Source: Scleropages formosus
Lineage: Eukaryota > Chordata > Actinopteri > Osteoglossiformes > Osteoglossidae
DNA length: 64,000 nt
Reading direction: 5' to 3'
NCBI RefSeq assembly: GCF_900964775.1
Contig: NC_041813.1
Span: forward strand, 31,701,105 to 31,765,104
Shown here: positions 27,001 to 36,306 of the stretch, one piece after another
Layout: every line of letters begins with the position of its first letter
Position numbering within the stretch: the stretch's first letter is position 1
Translations under genes and position numbers: made by a program
The notes under the pieces: generated by a model
The model's input: only the letters and a program-made list of their open reading frames with translations
Database searches by the model: none
Told to the model about the DNA's origin: nothing

Positions 27001-28396
27001 CCATCACCTCAAAATTAAAAATATGCAGGTATCCCAGGATTGCTTTATCCCGCTCAGCCTTCCAGAAAGCACTCTGTTTGTGGGCATTACAGTGACAGCT
27101 TCCGGGCTTCTTCCATACCACACACTGCAAAGTAAAGAAAAAGAAATACTCTTTACTCTTTTTATTCATTTGGACAGCAAGAAAATTATTTCACTCTACA
27201 ATGCAGATGCCAAAAATCAATACTTGACACACATCTAGAGAAGCCTACACCCCATGCATCTCAGAACTAAGGACGCAAGTTCAGACATGCCGTGTGCACT
27301 GAAGCAAAGCCCAGAAATTAAGAGTTCACACTACATTTATATGTATTTATCCGCCTCACCCTGCACTCGATACAGTTGGGTAATTTTTGCTCTTTCAATT
27401 CCACATAATAGTCATGGCACAGAAGTAGGTGCAGCAACTCTAAACACTATGCTATCATCACATTACACTCAAAGGACCCAGGCTCAAACTCCACCTCTGG
27501 CTTTCGCACCCTTGACCTTACTTACCCTGAACTGATTCAGTAAAAATTACTCACCTGTATAAACTGATAAATCACGGTAAATAGCTTGCTGTACAAACCT
27601 GACACCATAAGTCGCTTTGAAGAAAAGCACCAGATAAAAGAAATTTTCTGCCTACTCTATTTAGGCTGCCTGCACGAATTCTTACCTCCGATGCCAACTT
27701 GTCACAGACGTAGCAGAAACACTGTTCACAGAAGGCGGTGTTGTTCCCCACAGGTGTGGAAGTATCTTTCTCAGATGGACTACAAAACACATGGACCATG
27801 TTTACTGACAGAATTTTAAACTCCGGTCCTCCTCTCCGGTGGGTCTGGGGTTCGAGTCCCGCTTGGGGTGCCTTGCGACGGACTGGCGTCCCGTCCTGGG
27901 TGTGTCCCCTCCCCCTCCGACCCTACGCCCTGTGTTGCCAGGTAGGCAGGCTCCGGCTCCCCGTGACCCCGTATGGGACAAGCGGTTCTGAAAATCTGTG
28001 TGTGCGTGTGTGTACTTTTGTAACCTGTACAGTTTCCTAGAGCGTTAACTGGATGGAGACATTAACTGTCACCCCACACTCACCTAAATGGGTTGGTGCT
28101 ACAGTCATATCTGGCATGGGGCATCACTATGGCCTTCTTGGAGAATGTTATTGACAAGTCCTCATCCACCACTTCACTTGTAGCAGCTGATGTTGATGGA
28201 CCTGGATCACAGGAGTAAAGCCATGTCAATCAATGTTCTCACCTCATCTCACCTTACATCCACACCACCCACGCATGGAGACTTCAGCTGCACTCCACCT
28301 ACGCTGCTCATCCCGTACTTCCACGATGAGAACAGACTCGTTGGCTGTGGCGTCCTCCTCCTCGTCGCTGATCAGAATGACACTTTCTTCTGCCAT
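21055..28396 (-). CDS. Unrecognised 15-exon gene: SIM-like N-terminus and two cysteine-rich blocks
   Basis: I do not recognise this gene. Exons in order: 28303-28396, 28084-28201, 27686-27779, 26974-27124, 26696-26873, 26466-26597, 25744-25866, 25149-25304, 24996-25049, 24674-24891, 24459-24538, 24076-24162, 21900-22004, 21679-21794, 21055-21220. All join in frame with GT-AG ends, giving 623 residues. Residues 6-15 ([10 protein letters not shown]) look like a SUMO-interacting motif with an acidic tail, and VLIVEV (22-27) like a second. Residues 88-117 hold C-x2-C-F-C-Y-V-C-D, then C-x8-C-H-C-x2-H. Residues 177-205 hold a second Cys/His cluster (C184, C186, C188, H189, H192, C198, C201, C204, H205). 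Both look metal-binding. The remaining 400 residues read as a soluble, helical domain, ending [17 protein letters not shown]. No signal peptide or membrane span is seen. A 5' non-coding exon is likely, since 'cgtgcag' precedes the start. Tail-to-tail with smcr8; a LINE and SINEs lie in its introns. Confidence 0.75.
21325..21590 (+). repeat. Diverged dispersed repeat, copy 1
   Basis: The stretch keeps the hallmarks of a very common fish interspersed repeat: a 'catccattcat' start, 'cagtacagggt', 'ggaaattc', 'agaggaaacc...gtacc.agagaaaaccca', 'aggcac.tggagagaacatgcaaactc' and a gcc-gattaaaaccc end. It lies in an intron of the 21.1-28.4 kb gene. I cannot name its family. Similar pieces occur at 33420-33720 and 47400-47520. 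Confidence 0.6.
22738..22748 (+). repeat. Left copy of a possible LINE target-site duplication
   Basis: TTCTAATACTC occurs here and again at 23534-23544, directly after the GATG tail of the LINE. The match suggests a target-site duplication. About 22 bases (22749-22770) lie between this copy and the first recognisable LINE sequence. Confidence 0.5.
22771..23533 (+). mobile_element. 5'-truncated Rex3/RTE-like LINE
   Basis: A frame from about 22778 encodes the end of a non-LTR reverse transcriptase ([88 protein letters not shown]). Near 23385 the reading switches frame once, which looks like a small deletion; the new frame gives [17 protein letters not shown] and stops at about 23509. The 3' tail is four GATG units (about 23516-23532), the tail type described for fish Rex3. 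Only the last part of the element is present, as usual for 5'-truncated LINEs. It lies antisense in the intron between exons 12 and 13 of the unrecognised gene. The family name rests on tail and protein memory. Confidence 0.75.
27425..27600 (+). mobile_element. tRNA-derived SINE (V-SINE-like), old copy
   Basis: The copy reads ggtgcagcaactctaaacactatgct as a decayed tRNA-like head, 'ggacccaggctcaaactccacc' as a box-B-like part, then 'cccttgaccttacttaccctgaa', 'cagtaaaaattactcacctgt' and 'ataaatcacggtaaatagctt'. That order matches the V-SINE type body of teleosts. It is clearly diverged and lies in an intron of the 21.1-28.4 kb gene. Confidence 0.6.
27823..28005 (+). mobile_element. tRNA-derived SINE with GT tail, copy 1 (5'-truncated)
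   Basis: From about 27831 this matches the element at 29566-29773 with few differences: CCGGTGGGTCTGGGGTTCGA (box B inside), CGTCCCGTCCTGGGTGTGTC, CCCCGTATGGGACAAGCGG, then CTGAAAAT and a GT-rich tail. The first 30 or so bases of the tRNA-like head are missing or altered. It is intronic in the 21.1-28.4 kb gene. Confidence 0.8.
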
Positions 28397-30024
28397 GGTC
28401 CTGCACGGGAGGAGGAGACAACATTATGGAGACTCCATGGAAGAGAGACCACAAAGCAAGACCAGACTGTGAGAAGGAGGCACCGCATGATGAGAAGAGG
28501 CTGTCAAGCCAGGAGATGCTGAACTGGAGTCCAGAGACAGACAGGCCCAGCAGCAGCATTGACACCCAAACTAAACCAGCATGAAGTTTTTATATTTCGG
28601 TGTGATTTATTTCGCCCCTGAAGCCAACAACACGTGTTTTATTTGATAGTCGGTTGTTCGTTGGTCACGTGTCGTCGACACCGACCGAGCACCTGGACTG
28701 GAACTTTCGCTGTAGTCTTGCAAACTGCCTGCAGCAGTTTGTCGGTTACAGCGACAAAAAGCCGTTTCAGCCTGGTTTAAGATAATTTCTGATGGAAAAA
28801 CTGTAGGTTTCTCCTCAGAACGCCGTACTCGCTAACCTGCAACCTTTCCTGACAAACGCCGACAAACAACTCCTAATACATCGCTGCCTCCGCACTTCCT
28901 TCAAATTTCACCGCGCCCGCAGGAGGAGGAGCCACAAGCGGAAGTGACGTAACTCGTTGCCAAGTAACCGCTGTGACGACACTTAATAATGAAGCTGGTG
29001 TGGCTCTCGGTTTACACTTGTAAAAATTATGTGGTTCTTAATAACGTTCTCAGTTTCCTCTAGTGATTGTCAAGCCCTAGACAATCCAGTTGTGACTGCA
29101 ATAAATGTAACAAGAAAAACACATCCTTTATTCTCTTTTTCACAGTGTACCGGATTCAAGATATAAAAATTGAGACTTGGAAAAACCACAAAGATTTAAC
29201 CCAATTTCCTAAAATATAAGATGACTGTGGATGCATGATTAAGTTATTACAGGTTCTAGATGACTTTATTACTTCACTTTCCCTTTTTCCCCAAAAATTG
29301 TTATTTTTCGTAAGAGTACTACATTTTTCTTTTAATTTCATTTTGTAACTATTCCGGAGTTGACAAACATAGCATCAACAAAACGAATAAATTGAGAAAG
29401 AGACTACGTCAAAGAATAAACCATTTCTTTAATAGCTTAAAATGTGTTCACCATTGAAAGCACTGATTTGTCCAGTTTTCAAACAATTAAGGAATGATTC
29501 AGATGGAGAACATTACCTTCCCAGCAATAAGAATTAATATTTAGATGAGAATATTATCAGTGTTGGGAGCGCGGTGGCGCAGTGGGTTGGACCGGGTCCT
29601 GCTCTCCGGTGGGTCTGGGGTTCGAGTCCCGCTTGGGGTGCCTTGTGACGGACCGGCGTCCCGTCCTGGGTGTGTCCCCTCCCCCTCTGGCCTTACGCCC
29701 TGTGTTGCCGAGTTAGGCTTCGGTTCCCCGTGACCCCATATGGGACAAGCAGCTCTGAAAATGTGTGTGTGTGTATTATCCGTGTTGACATGCATATAAT
29801 ATCTCCAGCAAAAAAAAAAAAAAAAAATTGAAATAATGTGACCGTTGTACAGTAAAAGCAAAAGGGTGTTTGCAATACAAGGATGTCGTACAAAATATTG
29901 TAATGCAAACCCAACTCGTGACTCAAAGTGAAAGGTGTCAATTAAGGTTTTGTCTTTAAATTAAGTGACTGATACATTTTTATCACCAAGAAGGAAAACA
30001 ACCAATGAACTCCATTTTGGCAGT
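28397..30024. other. Promoter of the 21.1-28.4 kb gene and 3' side of shmt1
   Basis: A CpG-rich block with a CRE-like TGACGTAA (about 28945-28952) lies at 28880-28990 and is the likely promoter and first non-coding exon of the minus-strand gene. The remainder is AT-rich intergenic DNA holding one SINE (29566-29773). No coding frame is supported. Confidence 0.5.
29552..29787 (+). mobile_element. Complete tRNA-derived SINE with target-site duplication, copy 2
   Basis: The body (29566-29773) begins GAGCGCGGTGGCGCAGTGGG (box A), has GGGGTTCGAGTCCCGC (box B), a tRNA-unrelated GC-rich body, and ends CTGAAAAT(GT)n. It is flanked by TATTATCAGTGTTG at 29552-29565 and TATTATCCGTGTTG at 29774-29787, a 14-base target-site duplication with one mismatch. 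The near-perfect flanks and near-identity with the copy at 27823 argue for fairly recent activity. Confidence 0.88.
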
Positions 30025-33000
30025 TTACAGCTCTGGGAGGCCAGGCATAAGAAATCTTCCGGCAAAAGCCTCCACTTCCTCCCTGATTTCTTTGGTCTTC
30101 GTTCGGTATTTCTCGCTCTGCGCCAACACATCTTTGAACTCCTTCAGTGTTGCCTTTGGGTCCATGTTCTTCTGGATCTCCAGAGTCAGCTGTATACCTG
30201 CAAACCAGCGAGAAACTGAGCTCTGAACATGTGGGCCGTTACCTTCGACCAGGTACAGGTGTCTAATGTGTTCCAAGCACACCTCTGTGGATGAAGTCTG
30301 CCACTTTGCGGAAGTCATCTTCTAAGAGTCCCCTGGATGTGAGGGCAGGAGAACCAAGCCTCAGACCACTGGGACGTAGGGCACTTTTATCACCTAGTAA
30401 GTGAAAAATGGAAATTCACAACACAAACTGACACAGAATTCACACAAAGAGCCCCGAGCAGCAGCCAACCCTTGAAGGACGGAGGCAGGCAGCCAGAGAG
30501 CGAGAAGATGTCATCACCTTAAAGTACCTACTTTGAAGTACCTGTGATAAGTAAGATCTCAGTAGGTGAGCATGTCTTTAGCTACAGAGCACCTAAACTC
30601 TGTAACAGTCTCCTGTTGCTGTCAGGAATGCCCTGTCTGTCTCAACCTTTAAATCCAGGCTTAAGACTTACATGTTCATGCTGGCATATCAATAACCAGT
30701 GGAATTCTTGTTTGCTGTGCTTTCTTCCTTCTGTATAAAACCGTTTAATTTCAGCAAGCCATCAGTGACTAACTTTCTTTCTTGTTGAGCATTGTTTCCC
30801 CTATGATAAGGCCTGAGGAGGCCGGCCAGCCGTGACACCAGCACGCCATGCTGACTGAAGTTGATGACCACAACGTGCCTATGTGAACTGCAACAAGTTA
30901 AGACTCAGCTACAATGTTATTATTAGTTGTAAAGTAACTTAATCTAGAATGCCAAGGAGGGGTGGGCAGCCACTGGCACTTGGACCCCCAGAGTTTTTCT
31001 TCCTCCCTTGCCTTTCGGTTGGGAGTTTGTTCCCTTCCTCCATCAGCGGTAGACATACTTACAGCTTTAATAACTGCATGATTACTATAATAATTTTATA
31101 CATAGCAAGCTATTTGTCTTATGCCTTTATTCAGTGCTCTGTGTCACTGTGTGGGAAGAGCATTCTATAAAGAAAAATTGAACTGAATCACCTGGACATG
31201 TGTTCTTGTTGCAGGCAATGGCGCATGCCTCCAGAACTTTCTCTGCCCTGCCACCATCAGTGCCGTTAGGGCGCAAATCCACCAGTATGAGGTGATTGTC
31301 GGAGCCGCCTGAATAGAGAGAGGGGCAGAAGCTCATGAGTGACAGCATGTCAAACACGAGTCTCTATGAAGGCCCTACAAAACTGTGCTTATTGCGTATT
31401 CCACAGACTATTCAGCAAGAACATGAAAGTTGTGCTGCCAGGAAATGTCTCATTATGTCAATTTGCAGAACAGAAATAACAGTTTAGTGGGGAAGGAGTT
31501 CAGCCAGCACATTAAAAAAAAGTGCTTTACAGCATCAATGTGGTGTTCCATCATCAATGCCACAAGAACACTTCTTCACACTCATCACTTGGGCAAACTA
31601 CATTTGAAATAATGAAAACAGGTGTCACAGCAGAACCAACCACACTGCAACGGCAAAGGTTTCCTTGACGTTTAATATCCGTTTCAGTTGTACAATGAGC
31701 TGACAATCCACAGCAGCGCTGCAGTGGTCATCTGGGTTAAATGCTTGATAATCACATCCCCCCCCAAGGAGGTGTGCTCACCTGTGACCACCTTGTAACC
31801 CTTCTCCACCAAAGCACCAGCCAGAGCTCTGCAGTTTGCCAGCACCTGAACCTGGTAGGTCTTGAACTCGGGCGTCAGCGCCTGCTTAAGGGCCACAGCT
31901 ACTCCTGCCACGGGCGCACACACACACACAACCTGTGAGGCATATCTGACATTCAGTCACACAGCTGTTGGGTGTGACGAGTGAGAAGAGCACCAGCAGC
32001 CCAGACCTGCGATGGCATGGTTGTGTGGCCCTCCCTGCAACCCAGGGAAGACTGCCTGGTTGATCGGGCTTTCCAGATTGTACAGGGTCTCCTTGCCGGT
32101 CTTGGGGTCGACGCTGCGGACCCCTGAAGAGGACGCAATCATAAGGCCGTTTACACGGCGTGCCAGTGTGCAAAGCATTATCATTAAAGAGCGGAAGCCG
32201 CCGCAACGTGCGCCTGACATCGCAAGATGGCCTCACCCTTGCGGTAGAAGATGATCCCGGCCCGGCACCCTCTCAGAGTCTTGTGCGTGGTGGTGGAGAC
32301 GACATCGCAGTACTCGAAGGGGGACGGAACGACTCCCGCGGCAATCAGGCCGCTGATGTGGGCCATGTCAGCCAGGAGGTACGCCCCGTTGTCGTCGGCG
32401 ATCTTCCTCAGCCGGGAATAGTCGAGGTTACGAGAGTAGCAGCTGGTACCTGAACATCACGGGGGGGAGGGGCGTGAATTTCTTTCCACGAATATCACCT
32501 GGAGGTTTTGCACAACTCGCCAACACAGCAACATGCGTGCGCACACCCAGACACACAAAGTAATCCTTGAGATCATTAACCAAGATGGATACGATTCAGA
32601 AACATTCGATACCAGCGATGATGAGTTTCGGGTGAAAGAGCCGTGCGTTCTCCTCGAGACGGTCATAGTCTATGTAGCCGGTCACAGGATTGACCTGAAA
32701 CACGAGACAAACGGCGTCAGTGTGCCCCGCTCTCGCTCTCTCTCTCTCTCTCTCTCTCAAAATTTCACTCTCACACACACGCACGGACGAGCACGCACAC
32801 CTTATATGGCATCGACTCAAAAAAGATGGATGTTGCAGATATCTTCTTCTTGTCCGTCATGAACCCATGGGTCAGGTGACCACCGTCGGGCAGGTCGAGA
32901 CCCATGATCCTTCCATGAGGTTCCACGATGGCGGTGTAAACCGCAAAGTTCGCAGGAGAGCCTGGGGAGGCGCCATTGGGGGGCATCATCTCATTACTCT

Positions 33001-33278
33001 GGTAATTTTTACCATTACCGGGGGGGGGGGGGGGGGGTGGGGTGGAGAGGATGCAGAAGGCATACCGGAGTAGGGCTGTACGTTCACCCCCCACTTGTCG
33101 GGGTCCAGGCCGTACACATCCAGCGCCCTCTTCTGACACAGCCGCTCCAGCTCGTCCACAAACTCCGTGCCACCATAGTACCTGGGAGGAAGAACGATGC
33201 AAACGGCACAACAATTTTAATTTCCTTTATTCTGCCAAATAAAATATTCAAAAAGCAGTGGATCAAAACTATAAGACT

Positions 33279-33316
<38 letters not shown>

Positions 33317-33542
33317 ACTTCAAATTTCCTTCATCTCAATCCTCCAACAAAAACACTCATACACATATTAAATTATGGTATCTCTTTTTAAACTAAATCG
33401 TATTTTACCCACCAATTATCAATGACCACTCATCCAGTGCAGGGTGACGGTGGTCCTGCTCCTATTCTGGAGTCACAGGGCATGAGACAGGGTACACTGT
33501 GGGCGGGACGCCAATTTGTCACAGGGCAATCGTGCACGCATG

Positions 33543-33584
<42 letters not shown>

Positions 33585-34146
33585 GAAATTTAGAGTGCTC
33601 AATCCTGAAACGCGCGTGAGGAAATGCACGTGGGCAGAACACGCAAATTCTAGACGGACCCAGCCGTTCTCGAACCCACGGCCCAGGAGCTGCACTTCCT
33701 GCTTTGCCCCCCTTTTCACACTTAGAGCTGTTTGTCCTACTCGGCGTTCGCAGAGTGAATTACCGCGTTAACGACAGCTCGGGAACGCGGGGCGCGCGGT
33801 AAAGGTGTCGGCGCCCCCCTTTGCCCGGGGTAGCCCTCCGAGTACTTGTTGTTCATGCAGGAGCCCAGGGCCTCCAGAACAGCGCGGCTCGCAAAGTTCT
33901 CCGAGGCGATGAGCTCCAGGCCGTACGTCTGCCTCCTCTTCTCCTTCCTGATGATGTCATACACCTGGGGGGGCGGGCTGCCCGTTAGCGGCGAGCTGTG
34001 CCCCGTCGTAGCGTCGTCGGGGCTACGACCTCCCGCCCCCCTGCGACACTCACCTCAGCGTCGCTCGTCGCCAGGGGCTCCAGCATCATGCGGCCGTGGG
34101 ACTCCCAGGTTTCGGCACCGAGCTTCCCGCCATCGCCGGACGCCAT
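30025..34146 (-). CDS. shmt1: shmt1, cytosolic serine hydroxymethyltransferase
   Basis: This PLP enzyme converts serine and tetrahydrofolate to glycine and 5,10-methylene-THF and supplies one-carbon units for thymidylate and purine synthesis. The start codon opens [20 protein letters not shown]; the absence of a leader fits the cytosolic form. Blocks in order are [112 protein letters not shown], the PLP-lysine block [64 protein letters not shown] and the end [12 protein letters not shown]. Exons are short and introns carry a LINE end, a dispersed repeat, poly-A, poly-G and CA runs. It is tandem with the gene at 21.1-28.4 kb and linked to smcr8 and top3a as in mammals. Confidence 0.95.
30540..31190 (+). 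mobile_element. Decayed LINE 3' end in a shmt1 intron
   Basis: A plus-strand frame reads [20 protein letters not shown] and then [11 protein letters not shown], a worn form of the APKLWNSLP...[10 protein letters not shown] end common to fish LINE reverse transcriptases. It is followed by a 3' UTR-like part ending GTGTCACTGTGTGGGAAGAG and a tail ATTGAACTGAAT, typical of Rex1/L2-type elements. Family assignment is uncertain. The copy is old and non-functional. Confidence 0.55.
32738..32758. repeat. (CT)n microsatellite in a shmt1 intron
   Basis: About ten CT units follow a CTCGCTCT lead. This is simple sequence, intronic. Confidence 0.8.
33020..33037. repeat. G homopolymer in a shmt1 intron
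   Basis: A run of about 18 G on the plus strand. On the transcribed strand of shmt1 it is a C-run close to the acceptor of the [11 protein letters not shown] exon. Its length may be unreliable in the assembly. Confidence 0.75.
33280..33313. repeat. A homopolymer (about 34 bases)
   Basis: A poly-A run on the plus strand (poly-T in the shmt1 transcript), intronic. It could be the tail of an insertion whose body is no longer recognisable. Confidence 0.75.
33420..33720 (+). repeat. Diverged dispersed repeat, copy 2, with (CA)n
   Basis: This has the same plan as the copy at 21325: 'tcatccagtgcagggtgacg', 'ggcatgagacagggtacactgtgggcgggacgcc' in short pieces, a (CA)n run at 33545-33582, 'gggaaatttagagtgctcaatcctgaa', 'gcacgtgggcagaacacgcaaattc' and an end resembling 'gcc-ttctcgaacccacg'. 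Intronic in shmt1. The family is unnamed. Confidence 0.6.
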
Positions 34147-36306
34147 GCTTCCCCTCGGCTGCGGGGAAGAGCGCGGTCACACCGAAAGGCAGACGCCCGA
34201 GCACCGCCGCGCGTTTCGTACCGGGGTACGGAAGGCACCGTAATGAGACTCGTGTCCGTGCGGTCAGTTACCGGTTCACACCTTGCCGCCACAAACGCGG
34301 CGAACGTCACGGCAGCGTGGTGCGACCTCGCAGGGACACGAGCGCCGGCCGATCGAGAGATAAGCGAAAACACGCGGACCGCGGAGGTTACCGCAGGGGT
34401 TATCGCCGGGGCCAAAGGCTGGTGTTCATGTGACAGACATGTGATGTGAGGAGCAGCTGTCAGGCGTCCATCTGGCAAGTGGCGCAGGAACCAGAGCGCC
34501 CCCTAGGGCAGCCAAAAGGCACAAAGGAGTCTAACATGGTACATTTACTAGAAAACAAAGTGTAAAATAAACGCCACTTAAGTTTTGCTTGTGGTTACCT
34601 CAGACTCTGTCTGTGGTGTGTGTGTGAGAGAGATGTCAAGTGAAGTGGATACACTCGACACACACGGACAGTCTCACTCTGCACGTGCCCCTCAGCTCGC
34701 CAAGCATTTCACCTCTAATTATTAGACTAATATATTTTGCATGAAGACGACGCGGTGTGTGTGTGTGCGCGCGCGGACGAGAATGGCGGACCGAACTCAC
34801 GTGCTCACTCACTGAAGTTTGGAGAATGCGCGCGCCGCCCAGCGCAGATGTACAAAGTCAGTGGGTGTAAAATAAAAGAACAAAAAAAAGTTGCAGTAAA
34901 GATCGTGCAGCCGACGGAAACTCACTTTGCAGCCGGTCGCCTCGCGCTCGAAAACCGTTCTTCTTCGCGCACCGCGCCTCAAGTTGGCTCCTCGTGCGCG
35001 GCGTCGCGCGAGCCTGCAGCCAACCACCTGCAGCCGCGCGGGATGACGCGCGCGGGAACGCGGGACTGCTGCTGGTGTCTGTCTGTGCGCGTGCGTTCCA
35101 GCTGTGGGACGAGCGGCGCGGGACAGAGTGTCCTCGTTCGGGGGGAAACTCTGACAGGAGCCACGTCCGTGTGTTTAGTGAGTGTGTTCTGGACGGACAA
35201 CGGAGGGAAAGCGGAGCCTATGACGCAATGTACAAAGTCCGCGCTGGCGAATAACGTGGCGTGTGACGTCACACACAGCGTTTTTGTGTTGGACGCGCGG
35301 GGCACGAACATACAATGTGAGCTCAGTGAGGGGTAGATGAAATGCGCAACATATTACAGTGATTTTTTTAAAAAGGTTGAAAGCAGTATACTCGCCTTTG
35401 CCCGCTTCTACACCATGTCATGTGGGCTGGATACGCTTATTTATGAGAATATTGCACATAAATCATTCAATGTGGGAGGGGCCATAGGTGACACCGAGTG
35501 GCAGTTTTGCTGGTGTGCAACATGTGAGCTATTGTTTTTTGCAGCCCTCAGTTTTTTCCCATAACAGACTGATTTTAAAATGTAAACCTCGATATCAGAA
35601 CAGTCATGAACGTAGATGTGAATCTATCCGCTAGTACCTGGCAGCACCACGGAGGCGCACCACTGTGGGTGTGGATACATGTGCGTGTGTGAGCCAGCAG
35701 CAGATGTACACAAAGATTCCCATTCAAACTACAAATGGCCTGGTTCACACCCAGATCCCCCGTTTTCTCTTTATTTAACAGCATGTATCCATTTTAAACG
35801 TAGTGTCGCGTAGCGGGTTGCTGTTTGCGTGCAACTCCCATGATCTTGTTCTTATCAAAGGAAGAAAATGATACGAGATATCTGAAGTATGTATTATAAA
35901 TTATTATCCCGCAATATTGATATACTGACATTAAAAATTCATTATAGTTCACACTCATTGAAATAGGGCAGATGTGAATAAAAATCCACTAAATACGGAA
36001 CAGCAACAGATGAGGATATATAACCTGTCTTGTGATTTAAAGACTGAAGAGGGTATTCCTTGCGAAACTTTCGCAAAGGCAAACAGAAGAGCAGAGTCTG
36101 GGCAGGACCGTTGGCTGCGGTCGGGCATGAAATCCACGAAACCCACAGAATAATGCCTCTCATCTACAAGGTTCAAATGGCCATAAATTATAACACACAT
36201 TAAATCCTCTCGATAGGTGGCCTCGGATTAGAAAAATGACATAAGCAGACTTGTATTTTGCCTCAGTCCACAACTGCAGGTGCGTGTCCCCCTCACATGG
36301 TGTCTA
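34147..36306. other. shmt1 promoter and pdap1 3' side
   Basis: 34150-35340 is CpG-rich and probably contains the shmt1 promoter and non-coding 5' exon(s). 35400-36300 is AT-rich, and a minus-strand AATAAA (TTTATT at 35770-35775) may end pdap1. A 199-codon open frame at 34737-35336 lies in the CpG-rich part and has no family resemblance or splice support. Confidence 0.5.
35261..35274. promoter_or_regulatory. 14-base perfect palindrome containing a CRE
   Basis: GTGTGACGTCACAC reads the same on both strands and contains the full CREB/ATF site TGACGTCA. It is 1.1 kb upstream of the shmt1 start in a CpG-rich block and may mark a distal promoter. The role is inferred. Confidence 0.45.

Noticed and set aside
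29566-29640. tRNA gene candidate from box A and box B
   Set aside because: The promoter boxes are followed by a SINE body and GT tail with target-site duplication, and I see no closed acceptor stem. The same holds for the box-B match near 45855.
33545-33582. CRISPR-like or other array structure
   Set aside because: This and the other regular repeats (CA, GT, CT, CATC runs) are microsatellites. No spaced identical repeats with unique spacers occur, and none would be expected in an animal genome.
34737-35336. 199-codon open frame on the plus strand upstream of shmt1
   Set aside because: It lies in CpG-rich promoter-like DNA, starts in a GT/GC simple repeat, is rich in Arg, Ser and Cys without any family pattern, and has no splice or conservation support. 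Long frames are expected in stop-poor GC-rich DNA.
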